From assembly GCA_963555775.3 (NCBI GenBank), contig CAUVWY020000010.1:868001-932000 (forward strand): a DNA stretch of 64,000 bases, written 5' to 3'. Positions 44,315 to 53,266 of the stretch are shown here, one piece after another. This DNA is from JAJEDW01 sp963555775 (GTDB lineage Bacteria > Acidobacteriota > Terriglobia > 20CM-2-55-15). Position 1 is the first letter of the stretch. Every line of letters begins with the position of its first letter. The notes beneath the pieces are model-generated. The model was not told the origin of the DNA. It was given only the letters and a program-made list of their open reading frames with translations, and did not search any database. The position numbers and the translations under genes were made by a program.

Positions 44315-45616
44315 ATGAAAGCAATTTACGTTGAAGACGTCGGAAATCGCGTCGGCGAAAAGGTCACGCTGCGTTGCTGGCTCCACAACAAGCGATCCAG
44401 CGGAAAACTACGGTTTCTTATCGTTCGTGACGGCACGGGATATCTGCAGGCCGTGGTCTTCAAGAAAGCGGTTTCGGAAGAAACCTTCAAGGCAGCAAGC
44501 GACCTGACTCACGAGTCGTCCTTCACCGTTACCGGCACGATCCGCGCGGACGAACGCGCGCCCGGCGGATGCGAGATGGACGTGGAGTCGATCGAACCGG
44601 TTCAGATCGTCCCGACCGATGACGAGTTCCCGATCACACCCAAGGAGCATGGCATCGAATTCCTTATGGACAAACGCCATCTGTGGATCCGATCCAGCCG
44701 GCAGCGTGCCATCCTGAAGATTCGCCACGAGATTATCCGGGCCGCGCGGGAATTTCTGGACGACGACGGGTTCACGCTGTGCGACACGCCGATCTTGACC
44801 CCTGCAGCCTGTGAGGGAACGACGACGCTGTTTCCGGTCGCTTACTTCGAGGACCAGGCGTTCCTTACCCAGTCGGGCCAGCTCTACAGCGAAGCCACGG
44901 CGATGGCTCTGGGAAAGGTGTACAACTTCGGGCCGACGTTTCGGGCCGAAAAATCCAAGACACGGCGGCATCTCACCGAGTTCTGGATGATCGAGCCCGA
45001 AGTGGCGTACGCCGAGGTCGAAGACATGATGGACCTGACCGAGCGGTTCATCACGCACATCGTGGGCCGGGTTCTGGAGCGGCGCCGGGAGGAACTCGAA
45101 ACCCTTGAGCGGGATCTGGCGCCCCTGGAAGCCGTCGCACCCCCCTTTCCTCGAGTCGCGTACGACGAAGCAATCGAGATTCTTCAAAAGCAAGGCTCCG
45201 CGATCGAGTGGGGCAGCGACTTTGGCGGCGGCGACGAAACGGTCCTTTCGCAGGAATTCGACAAACCCATCATCGTTCATCGGTACCCGTCGGCCATCAA
45301 GGCATTCTATATGGAACCCGACCCCGTCCGGCCGGAAGTCGCGCTGTGTCTCGATGTCCTGGCGCCGGAAGGCTACGGCGAAATCATCGGCGGCGGCCAG
45401 CGGACGGCCAGCTACGATCTACTGCTGCAACGACTGGATGAGCATGGACTCGAAAAAGAGGTCTTTGACTGGTATCTGGATCTGCGGAAGTACGGATCCG
45501 TGCCGCATGCCGGGTTTGGAATGGGAATCGAGCGCGTCGTGGCGTGGATCTGCCATCTCGACCATGTGCGCGAAACAATTCCGTTTCCGAGGATGCTTAA
45601 CCGGTTGAGGCCCTGA
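44315..45616 (+). CDS. asnS: asparagine--tRNA ligase
   Basis: A 433-residue class IIb aminoacyl-tRNA synthetase. N-terminal OB-fold anticodon domain (residues 1-105, 'VTLRCWLHNKRSSGKLRFLI'). Class II motif 2 'FGPTFRAEKSKTRRHLTEFW' and 'EPEVAYAE'; motif 3 'GFGMGIERVVAWICHLDHVR'. The 'GQLYSEA' and 'RHLTEFWMIEPE' boxes favour AsnRS over AspRS. It attaches Asn to tRNA-Asn in the cytoplasm. GGAGAG lies a few bases before the ATG. Family length is normal and the gene is intact. Confidence 0.93.
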   Translation: MKAIYVEDVGNRVGEKVTLRCWLHNKRSSGKLRFLIVRDGTGYLQAVVFKKAVSEETFKAASDLTHESSFTVTGTIRADERAPGGCEMDVESIEPVQIVPTDDEFPITPKEHGIEFLMDKRHLWIRSSRQRAILKIRHEIIRAAREFLDDDGFTLCDTPILTPAACEGTTTLFPVAYFEDQAFLTQSGQLYSEATAMALGKVYNFGPTFRAEKSKTRRHLTEFWMIEPEVAYAEVEDMMDLTERFITHIVGRVLERRREELETLERDLAPLEAVAPPFPRVAYDEAIEILQKQGSAIEWGSDFGGGDETVLSQEFDKPIIVHRYPSAIKAFYMEPDPVRPEVALCLDVLAPEGYGEIIGGGQRTASYDLLLQRLDEHGLEKEVFDWYLDLRKYGSVPHAGFGMGIERVVAWICHLDHVRETIPFPRMLNRLRP

Positions 45617-45658
45617 AGTGCATCAGTGGGATATTTCGCGAATGGAAGCGGGCATCGA

Positions 45659-46141
45659 ATGAGCGTTGAGACTATTGAGATTCGACGGGCGGAAATCCTC
45701 TCTACCGCCGCGCAAAACCTTATCCTGGCGCTGGAATCTGAAATGTTGAAACTCTATCCGGAGGACGCGGAGGACGCAGCGACCGACCACTTCACGTTGG
45801 GCGCCGATGATGTTGCCGTCGGTCGGGGCGCCTTCATGATTGGGTACACTGCGAACACCCCAGTCGCCTGTGGCGCCATTCGACTGCTCAACCCCGAGAC
45901 CGCTGAGATAAAGAGGATGTATGTGGTTCCCCAGGCGCGCGGCCAGGGGATAGCAGGCCGCCTGTTGGATGTTCTCGAATCGGAAGCGCGGCACCTTGGC
46001 GCGAGGGAAATCGTGCTGGAGACAGGGCCCAGGCAACCTGAAGCGATCTCACTCTATTCAAGAGCCGGGTTCGTCGAGATCGAAGGCTTTGGAAAGTTCA
46101 AGGACCATCCGCTGAGCTATTTCATGGGAAAGGAATTGTGA
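45659..46141 (+). CDS. GNAT family N-acetyltransferase
   Basis: A 160-residue acetyltransferase. The acetyl-CoA site is 'QARGQGIAGRLLDVLESEAR' (Q/RxxGxG/A motif) after 'EIKRMYVVP'; the last strands carry 'LETGPRQPEAISLYSRAGFV'. Start at 45659 is preceded by GGAAG. Small GNATs with this 'AELKRMYV' pattern acetylate small amines or amino-acid-like molecules; substrate unknown. Its last third is duplicated downstream (46274-46516), separated by a dispersed repeat. Confidence 0.85.
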   Translation: MSVETIEIRRAEILSTAAQNLILALESEMLKLYPEDAEDAATDHFTLGADDVAVGRGAFMIGYTANTPVACGAIRLLNPETAEIKRMYVVPQARGQGIAGRLLDVLESEARHLGAREIVLETGPRQPEAISLYSRAGFVEIEGFGKFKDHPLSYFMGKEL

Positions 46142-46149
46142 TGCTTTGG

Positions 46150-46272
46150 GGCCGCCGCCTCCACATCGCCCGCACCGCCTTCCGATTCAGTCAGAAACCT
46201 TCAGGTCTTTTCGCGCTTGATCCGGCGCGTGTACACGCGCCGCGCCCGCTCTTCCTCCCCCGCCCAGTTCCC
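46150..46272. repeat. dispersed repeat (reverse orientation) at a gene-duplication junction
   Basis: It contains ATTCAGTCAGAAACCTTCAG, the reverse complement of the CTGAAGGTTTCTGA module seen at 17150, 29595 and 39090, then GCGCTTGATCCGGCGCG and CGCCGCGCCCGCTCTTCCTC. It sits exactly between the full GNAT gene and its truncated copy. Confidence 0.7.
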
Positions 46273-46273
46273 G

Positions 46274-46516
46274 CCCATCCGACTGCGCAACCCCGACACC
46301 GCCGAACTGAAGAGGATGTATGTGATTGCCCAAGCGCGCGGCCAAGGGATAGCAGGCCGCCTGTTGGATGCTTTCGAATCGGAACGACGGCGCCTTGGCG
46401 CCAGGAAAATCGTGCTGCAGACTGGGCCGAGGCGACCTGAAGCGATCTCACTCTATTCAAGAGCCGGGTTCGTCGAGATCGAGGGCTTTGGCTCAGAGGC
46501 CATTTCATATGATTGA
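46274..46516 (+). pseudogene. truncated duplicate of the GNAT acetyltransferase (C-terminal half)
   Basis: It reads 'IRLRNPDTAELKRMYVIAQA', 'GIAGRLLDAFESERRRLGAR', 'LQTGPRRPEAISLYSRAGFV' and 'EIEGFG', matching residues from about 76 to the end of the upstream GNAT with about a dozen changes, then a short altered tail (SEAISYD). The N-terminal half is absent and is replaced by the dispersed repeat, so it is a partial tandem duplication rather than a gene. Confidence 0.8.
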
Positions 46517-46538
46517 TAATGTCCTTTATCATTCATAT
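46507..46538. other. AT-rich 13-bp inverted repeat
   Basis: Arms ATATGATTGATAA and TTATCATTCATAT pair with one mismatch around TGTCCT, overlapping the end of the GNAT fragment. It is unusually AT-rich for this window and could be a terminator-like stem or a scar of an element. The remainder of 46539-46774 shows nothing identifiable. Confidence 0.4.
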
Positions 46539-46774
46539 ACAACCCCCGCCCCCGATCGTCGGAAAATCCCATCATGCCGGAGCATTCCCTCACGTTAAGC
46601 AAATAGGAGAGGCCCGGGATACCTTCTCAACCCGCCTGGTGTTAGTGACTTGACGAAATCATCGCCTGGCTCCAAATTCGTGAGAGTGCCAAGCGGAACT
46701 CCGATACTCTTGGCGAAACCCGGCGTGGGAGAATGGGGGTTGCACAGTGAACGGCCTCACCGTACACTTTGGTC

Positions 46775-47065
46775 TTGATTGTTCTCTCCATCCGCCATCG
46801 CGGGTTGCGCGGTCTTCTTGAGGATGATAACCCCCGGTTCCTGCCGCCGAAACTGGTCGACCGGGTGCGCAAGATCCTGACGGCGCTGATTCTGGCGGAG
46901 GACATCGACGAGTTCATCGGCAATGCTTCGCCCGGGTGGCGCGTCCATAGGCTTTCAGGCAACCGGCGGAATGAATGGAGCGTCTCAGTATCCGGAAACT
47001 GGCGGATCACATTTGAAGAAGAGGACGGCCATATGAACGGCTTGAACCTGGAGGATTATCACTGA
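46775..47065 (+). CDS. higB: HigB/RelE-type mRNA interferase toxin
   Basis: A 96-residue toxin. TTG at 46775 gives MIVLSIRHRGLRGLLEDDNP, matching the HigB opening 'SFRHKGLKxLFE'; an in-frame TTG six bases upstream is equally possible. Later motifs: 'LVDRVRKILTALILAEDIDE', 'PGWRVHRLSGNRRNEWSVSV' and 'NWRITFEEEDGHM', all typical of HigB (host inhibition of growth). HigB cleaves mRNA on the ribosome. The gene overlaps higA (TGATGG), the toxin-first order usual for higBA. Confidence 0.88.
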   Translation: MIVLSIRHRGLRGLLEDDNPRFLPPKLVDRVRKILTALILAEDIDEFIGNASPGWRVHRLSGNRRNEWSVSVSGNWRITFEEEDGHMNGLNLEDYH

Positions 47066-47370
47066 TGGCGACCCACGGGATCAAAGTGAAGATGACCCCT
47101 TCCCATCCGGGCGACTTCATCCGGACGGAAGTCATTGAGGAACTGGGTTTGAACGTGACCCAGGCGGCGGAGATTCTCGGTGTCCGCCGGGCAACGCTTT
47201 CGGACCTGCTGAATGGCAATGCCGCGTTGTCTCCGGAGATGGCGCTACGCATCGAAAAAGCCTTCGACGTGAGCATGGACATGTTGCTGCGAATGCAGGC
47301 CTGGTACGATGCCTCACAGATGCGCGCAAGGGCAAATGAGGTCCGTGTCCGGCGTTACGTTCCGGCCTGA
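47065..47370 (+). CDS. higA: HigA-type antitoxin (HTH XRE family)
   Basis: A 101-residue antitoxin. 'HPGDFIRTEVIEELGLNVTQ' and 'AAEILGVRRATLSDLLNGNA' form the helix-turn-helix of HigA proteins; 'LSPEMALRIEKAFDVSMDML' and 'RMQAWYDASQMR' complete the family pattern. It neutralises HigB and normally represses the pair's promoter. The start overlaps the toxin stop by one base. The pair lies 190 bases from the IS1634-like insertion. Confidence 0.9.
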   Translation: MATHGIKVKMTPSHPGDFIRTEVIEELGLNVTQAAEILGVRRATLSDLLNGNAALSPEMALRIEKAFDVSMDMLLRMQAWYDASQMRARANEVRVRRYVPA

Positions 47371-47379
47371 CCAGACACA

Positions 47380-47481
47380 GCCTCCCTCGTCCGAAAGCCG
47401 CGTGGCGGGCTTCCGATGGAAGCCAATCGGTTCGAGAAACTCATCGAGGATTCGTTTCTTTTCGCGGCGTGCGGAACTCAT
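47380..47481 (-). pseudogene. transposase N-terminal remnant
   Basis: Only about 34 residues are recognisable: 'SSARREKKRILDEFLEPIGF' then 'HRKPATRL', resembling the start of integrase-type transposases ('KxxILDEFVAVTGYHRKHAIRLL'). The frame then loses similarity. A short relic between higA and the IS1634-like element. Confidence 0.4.
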
Positions 47482-47562
47482 CGTTACCCCATCTAGGCAG
47501 AACCTTTCAATCGCCGAGAAATTCCTCTTCTCGAGGCGAGCAGACACTAAAGCAGGACTAAT

Positions 47563-49770
47563 CTGAAGTTCCGTGCAATAAAAGACGGAAATCCGCAGTG
47601 TAATCAGTAAGATAGGCCGGATAAAGAGTGCACGTCTCTGTCTACATGTGGCTGGTCCTTAGCAAGGGTGATGGTCTTTAGAAGTTGGTAGGCCCGTGCC
47701 TGCGTGGGGTTGGGCGGGGTCGTCATTTCAAAGGCCGGCTCATCGGAGCCGGCGCCCTTGCGGCGGCAGAGATTCCGCACGATCCCTCCGAGATCGTCGA
47801 GCAGGGTTTGAAAGCTGTGAACCGGGCTGTCGTCGTCGAGGGTGCGGGCGTGGACTTTGCGCAAGGCGGATTCGGAACGCTGGGCGGGAGCGACCGGGTC
47901 CCGGAGGGTTTTGGCCGCCTGATCCTCGTCGGCGAACAGCAACGGGCGCCACGCCTCCATCATGTGCCATTGGACGTAGTAGGCGAGCATGCAGAGAAAG
48001 ATGTGCGCCCGGACGCGGTTGTCCCGATAGTGGCGGATGGGCCGGACCTTGAGGCCGAGGGTTTTGAATGAACGAAACGCGCGCTCAACCTGAGTGAGCG
48101 ATTTGTAACCGCGGACCGCATCGGCGGCGCTGATCCGCTCGGGGGAAAGGCTGGTGCGGATCACGTAGATCCCGTCCAGGGCGGCTTCGGCGGCAACTTT
48201 CTCCGGGTCGATGGCGAACTCGAAGTGATGGTCGCCGATGTCGAGCGTGAAGTGTTTTCCGACTTTGTATTTGTTGAGGACCTTGCCGGCCCGGACCCCA
48301 ATGTTGTCTTTGCCGTGCAGCGCCCCTTGCCCAATCCGTCCCCGCAGACGGTCCAGCGCCGCGTCGATCGCATCGGCATGCCGCTTCCATCGCGCCTCCC
48401 GGCGGCGGGCGGCGTCGGCGTCGAGTCCGGCCCAGCCGGCGGCCATCGCGTCCGAATCGATGTGGACGTCGAAACCGTCGTTGCGGATGTCGAGCGTGTA
48501 GTACTGGCCCACCGCGTACCGTTTCAGAATCTTCCGGGCCCGGGCCCGGATCGGTTCGGCGCCCTCCAACCGGCCCCGCAGGACCATTTGGCGCACCTTC
48601 TCCAGTTCCGCGCCGGTCGCATCGATCAATGCCTGGCGCTTATGAGCCCGCCGCCGGGCCAACAGGGGGTTGCGGCAAGCCACGAGCCGTTCGCCGGGGA
48701 AGTCCGGGTGCGTCAACTCGAACAGATGGCGCTGATCGAACAACCCCATCTGGACCGCGCCGTCGGGGAACAGCCGGGCGATGCCCTCCGGGCGTAACGC
48801 GGTAATCCAGTCCAGCCCCTGGATCGGCCGCAACTCCTCGATGCGCGTCTGGGTAATCATGCCGCCCTCGCCCACGATCGTGAACTCGGCGACGCCGAAT
48901 TGCTCCCGCACCCGCCGCACCGCGGGCAGCAGCGTTTTCGGATCGCCGGCGTTGCCTTCAAACACCGACACGGACGCCGGAATGCCCGCCCCGTTGGTCA
49001 GCAGACCGTAGTTGACCTGGAGCTTGCCCTTCTTGCCGTCGCGGTTGTGTCCGAAACGGGCCAGGGGGCAGGCCGTCCCTTCAAAGTAACTGGAGGTCCG
49101 ATCGTAGAGCGCCAACCCGCCCGCCTCCAGATGACGGGCCGCCAGCTTCCGCTCGATCCGCGCCTGCCGCTCCAGCGCCCAGTCCATGGCGGCGTACAAA
49201 TCGTCCTCGGTGGCCCCGGCGATGCCGAACGCCTCGGGCAGGGTGGTCTTGCGCCACCACCGGGTCGTGGCCAGCTTGGACTGGGGATTCAGGATGCGCG
49301 CCGCCACCAGCGCGCCCACCAGGTTCCGCTCCCGCGAGGGCCGGGAACTGAGAAGCCGGTCGAAATCGAGCCGGGTCATCGCCTGCCGTACCGCCTCGAC
49401 ATGGCCATGAGCGGGGGAGCCGTCCGACGCCACTTCAAGGACCTCGTCGATCCCGACCAGTCGTTCGCCCTTCAGGCAGCGGCGTAGCAACTCCACGGCC
49501 GCGGGCGGCAAGGCCGACAGATTGGCCAGGGTCCGGGACTTCACCCGGCCGTGGTGGCGGTAGCTCTCACGGAGCAGGATGGCGGGTGGCGAGTTGCGAT
49601 TGGGGATCGTCGCGACATACATGCTTACGTTATATACACGTATAGAACAATAATAATCAATATAATTATCCATACACCCCGAACTATACATGCCTACATT
49701 ATGCACGACGAAAGACGACTCTCCCTAGTCGCATCAAACACTTGTGGGGAAATCTTCAGGGGAACTTCAG
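47563..49770 (-). mobile_element. complete IS1634-like insertion sequence (2208 bp)
   Basis: Inverted repeat ends CTGAAGTTCC (47563-47572) and GGAACTTCAG (49761-49770), flanked by a perfect 6-bp target duplication ACTAAT (47557-47562 and 49771-49776). It contains one transposase gene on the minus strand and AT-rich leader DNA (49623-49700). Joining the flanks does not rebuild an obvious gene. Confidence 0.9.
47604..49622 (-). CDS. IS1634-family transposase
   Basis: A 672-residue protein. Start at 49622 (MYVATIPNRNSPPAILLRES) is the usual family start. Landmarks: 'LVGALVAARILNPQSKLATT', 'GLALYDRTSSYFEGTACPLA' with the first catalytic Asp, 'GHNRDGKKGKLQVNYGLL', 'FTIVGEGGMITQTRIEEL' where the second catalytic Asp is expected, and 'LTQVERAFRSFKTLGLKVRP' with the catalytic Glu. 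In the middle box most relatives read 'VGDRGM'; here it is VGEGGM, an Asp-to-Glu change that may lower activity. The frame is complete and lies inside a copy with both ends and target duplication. Confidence 0.88.
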   Translation of the reverse strand: MYVATIPNRNSPPAILLRESYRHHGRVKSRTLANLSALPPAAVELLRRCLKGERLVGIDEVLEVASDGSPAHGHVEAVRQAMTRLDFDRLLSSRPSRERNLVGALVAARILNPQSKLATTRWWRKTTLPEAFGIAGATEDDLYAAMDWALERQARIERKLAARHLEAGGLALYDRTSSYFEGTACPLARFGHNRDGKKGKLQVNYGLLTNGAGIPASVSVFEGNAGDPKTLLPAVRRVREQFGVAEFTIVGEGGMITQTRIEELRPIQGLDWITALRPEGIARLFPDGAVQMGLFDQRHLFELTHPDFPGERLVACRNPLLARRRAHKRQALIDATGAELEKVRQMVLRGRLEGAEPIRARARKILKRYAVGQYYTLDIRNDGFDVHIDSDAMAAGWAGLDADAARRREARWKRHADAIDAALDRLRGRIGQGALHGKDNIGVRAGKVLNKYKVGKHFTLDIGDHHFEFAIDPEKVAAEAALDGIYVIRTSLSPERISAADAVRGYKSLTQVERAFRSFKTLGLKVRPIRHYRDNRVRAHIFLCMLAYYVQWHMMEAWRPLLFADEDQAAKTLRDPVAPAQRSESALRKVHARTLDDDSPVHSFQTLLDDLGGIVRNLCRRKGAGSDEPAFEMTTPPNPTQARAYQLLKTITLAKDQPHVDRDVHSLSGLSY

Positions 49771-49795
49771 ACTAATGGGCGAAGGTTGCGAAGCT

Positions 49796-50101
49796 TCATA
49801 CCGGCATCTTGAGGGGTTCAACAGCGAGTGTATCCAAAGCCTTAAGTACCAGGCGCACCGCCGCCTCGATATCGTCGTCCGTGGTGAAGCGGCCGAAGCT
49901 AAATCGGATGGAAGCCTTGCTCTCAATTTCGGTGAGGCCCATGGCGCCAAGCACATGGGAGGGTTCCGGGATGCCGGATGCACAGGCGGCACCGGTAGCC
50001 GCGGCCAGCCGCGGTTGCAACGCCCCAAGGATGTCCTGCGCGTCGAAGCCATCGAATCTGATGTTGGCGTTGCCGGGATGGCGGCGATCGTGAATTGGTG
50101 A
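49796..50101 (-). pseudogene. cysteine desulfurase (NifS/IscS-like), C-terminal fragment
   Basis: The frame reads 'RHPGNANIRFDGFDAQDILG', then 'LQPRLAAATGAACASGIPEP', 'SHVLGAMGLTEIESKASIRF' and 'SFGRFTTDDDIEAAVRLVLK', the last quarter of a cysteine desulfurase including the active-site Cys loop (GAACASG) and the SIRFSxGRFTT strand. The upstream three quarters, with the PLP-lysine, are absent; the frame runs into the giant propeller pseudogene at about 50101. Remnant of a rearrangement. Confidence 0.7.
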
Positions 50102-50113
50102 AGTGCGGGGCGC

Positions 50114-51037
50114 TCAGGGTTGAGTCGTCGGCAGATCCCAGGGTTCCCCGGCGGTATCGAAGAAGCTCAATGTTCCGGACGAGGCCTGACCCGCTATCCC
50201 GCTGAACAGGATGAACTGTGTGGACCACCCCCCCGAGTCCACGATATAGGGAAAAAACTTATCCGCACGGATCGAATGTCCTCTTTCGTTTGATGGTGGG
50301 GTCGTCGTCATCTTGAGTTCGCCCCGGTCGTTGATGCGCAATCGCAATCCCACGATGGCGACATCGGCGGTCGAGGTGACCCGGAGCACTCCCGAGAAGT
50401 TGTCCGGCAGCGAGTCGAAGATCTCGTCGATGAAACGGGCCACCTGACCCGACGGTGGAAGCGTCAGGGGGAACGGGGCGACCCCCATCGCCATGGCGCC
50501 ATCGAGGCTCGTCACTTCCAGAGTCACCAAGTTGTCCGTGTCCGCCGCGTTGGCAATGGCCAGTCCGGTTCGGATCGAGCCCGCCTGTCCGGGCGTTCCG
50601 GAGGATTCGGCGTATAGGCGAAATGCCGATCCCGCCGTCAGCGCGTTGACGCCGACCTCGGAAACGGTTTTTCCACCGGTGGTAAACGAGAAGACGACCA
50701 GACCCGAGGGCGAGACGCTCCCATCGTCGGGAGTCGCGCGCACGGAGCCCATGGTGGCTCTTCCAGTGGGATTCGAGGTGGTGAATCTTCGGGAACCGTG
50801 GGCAGGAATCGAATACGGAAATTCCGATCCGGTCTGGCCATCGTCAAGCGTCAGGATTGCGGGGGCGGCGGGGGCGGTTCGGCTGCCCTGGTCAACGAAC
50901 TGGATCTTTCCGGAGATCGTTTCATCTAGAGGGTTGACGAGAATGACCTGAGTCACCCATCCGTTGCCATCGGTGAAATGGGGGAAGTAGACCGTATCGG
51001 AAGGGCCTCTGTACCTAGCAGCCTGTCGGACTAACAC
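50114..51037 (-). pseudogene. giant secreted propeller protein, 3' fragment (downstream of MITE)
   Basis: This fragment encodes the last about 300 residues of the broken gene 50114-55468: 'DTVYFPHFTDGNGWVTQVIL', 'GSIRTGLAIANAADTDNLVT', 'PPSGQVARFIDEIFDSLPDN' and 'FFPYIVDSGGWSTQFILFSG', ending normally at TGA 50114-50116. The same modules form the N-terminal third of the intact protein at 56632-62556. The apparent start (MLVRQAARYRGP) is MITE sequence read through; the true join is ...RSAY-RGPSDTVYF after removing the element and one TGTAC. Confidence 0.8.
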
Positions 51038-51144
51038 CGAATCAAAAACCTAAGTCATTCATATGACTGTGTTTACCGTTTCGGGCTAAAAAGGGCCGTT
51101 GTTGAAAACAAAGGACTTACGCCGAAAGTCCGACAGGCTGCTAG
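51015..51144 (+). mobile_element. 130-bp MITE, copy 2, interrupting a coding sequence
   Basis: Perfect 17-bp inverted repeats CTAGCAGCCTGTCGGAC / GTCCGACAGGCTGCTAG and a perfect 5-bp target duplication TGTAC (51010-51014 and 51145-51149). It is about 94% identical to copy 1 and in the same orientation on the plus strand. Excision with one TGTAC exactly rejoins the reading frame of the host gene. Confidence 0.9.
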
Positions 51145-53266
51145 TGTACGCCGAGCGCGGGGGGGCCAGAGGCGCGACGGGCAGCGTGGTCATCAGGAAT
51201 TCGCCGTCCCGGTTGGTCAATCCCCGTAAAGCGATGACGGCGATAGGCGCCGATGAGGTAAACGTGAAGGTGCCCGATTCTACCTCGCCACTGTTGAACG
51301 GTTCCTGGTCGAGGAATTTCGCGATCTGCCGGTGCGGGCCCAACTCGAGATAGCCCTCGGCGAAACGTTCGCCATCGGTGTCGGTGAAAAAGAAATTGAT
51401 GCCTGCTGGCGTGTCGTTGGGGTTGGCGATGGCCAGGCCAGTGTTGACGGGCCCGTTCACTTCGGCAAATATCCGCCCCTCCTGGAGGGGTTCGGATGCC
51501 GGGACGCCCGCTTCGGAAACGAGCACGCCTTCGCTGTCCCGGAATTGAAAAATTGCGATTCCGGAAGGAGTGGTCAAAGAGACCGCGGCCCGAATGCGCC
51601 CATAGCCCATTCTCATCGTCTCTGCCGTTCCGCTGCTCGTGCTGGATTGCCCTCCGCGATCCGGGACCAAGAACGATTTACTCGCCGGACGCCGCAGGCT
51701 CAGGGTTCCCGTGCACACGAAGTCGTCGGCCAGAATGACGTAGTCCTCCAAGATCGAGTCGTCGGCCTGAATGACGTAATCCGCTCCTTTCGGAAGGATG
51801 TCGAAGGCATGGATCGAGTCCATGCTGCACGGCGTGGTGATCGAACCAATCAGGGTATACGTGGTTGTCTCGTAGACGGAGATCGAATCGGGCGCTTTGG
51901 CGACGTATACGAGGGAACCATCGTCGCTGACCCGCGGCACGCCCCAGCCAACCCTGCCGACCTGATTCAACGAGCGGGTGCTGAGAGCGTGTCCACTCGC
52001 CGTATAGATGATGTTGCCGTCGGGGCTGAGGGCCAGTTCCGACACGGAACCGTAAAAATCTTGCAGGAAGAACGGTTCCACCAACGTCGGACTCGAGATC
52101 GGATTGTCGGGAATATCCAGCCTGTAAAGCGAGTTATACCCTCCGACATAGACAGCGGCCCGGTCGGGACTGCTGGCGAATTTCGGTCGACCCTGAGCAA
52201 ACATGTTGCCGTCAACCCGTACCGCCGCGTTGTTCGCATCACGATCGATCATCGCAATATAGGAAAACCCTCTGAATTCGTCGGCGGACGCAAACACGCG
52301 ACCGTGGCGTCCTTCGATTACGTCCCACGTACGAGGGCTACCCAATTCCATGCCGATTTCTACCTTGCTGTAGTCGAGCGTTTCAAGATCGAGGAAGACG
52401 ACGGAACCGCCTCCGTCGAGTGCAACGAACAGCAGGCGCTGGTCGTCGCTCATGTCGATTCCGCGAGGCCCCGTTCCAACCCTTATCCGTTCGATGATCT
52501 CGTATGTCTCGGTGGAAAAGACCACGACCTGGTTGAGGGAAGGGACGGAGACGTACAGACGCTGCCGGGCCGCATCCACTTCCATGTCCGCACCCAGTCC
52601 CCCCAGAGAATCCTTCGGGAAGATGTCGTCGGTCGGAAGTTCGATTTCGTCCAGGGTTCCCGTGCACACGAAGTCGTCGGCCAGAATGACGTAGTCCTCT
52701 CCGTTCGGAAGGATGTCGAAGGCATGGATCGATTCCATGCTGCACGGCGTGGTCATCGAAGCGACCAGCGTATGCGTGGCCGTCTCATAGACGGAGATCG
52801 TATCGGGCACCTGGGCGACGTACACGAGAGAGCCATCGACGCTGATGCGCGGCACGCCCGCGCCAACAAGACCGACCTGATTGAACGAGCCGGTATTGAG
52901 AGCCTGTCCGGCCGCCGTATGGATGATGTTGCCGTCGGGGCTGAGGGCCAGTTGGTAGGTTCCATACACGCCGCCTTGCAGGACGATCGGCGCCACCGTT
53001 GTACCCGAGCCCGGATTCTCGGAAATATCCAGCTTTAAAAGCGAGTTCCACGAGGAACCCGATCCGACATAGAGAACGGTCCCGTTGGGACTGCCGGCGA
53101 ATTTCGGCCTGCGCCCACTGATCGTGGCGCCGGCGGCGACACGTATCGCCGCGTTGTTCGCGTCGCGATCGATCATCACAATATAGGAACTGCCTGCGCT
53201 TCCAGCGACCGCAAACACGCGACCGGGGCGTCCTTCAATCACGTCCCAGGTGCGAGGGTCACCCAA
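51086..53266 (-). pseudogene. giant secreted propeller protein, middle fragment
   Basis: This covers the end of propeller block 3, all of block 4, and the front of the 'TGLAIANPN' domain ('TPSGIAIFQF', 'EAGVPASEPLQEGRIFAEVN', 'GEFLMTTLPVAPLAPPRSAY'), then MITE sequence (SLSDFRRKSFVFNNGPF). It is bounded upstream by the in-frame TAA at 53303-53305 and downstream by the MITE. A short local duplication is visible at the end of block 4 ('YVIQADDSILEDYVILADD'). Confidence 0.8.
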
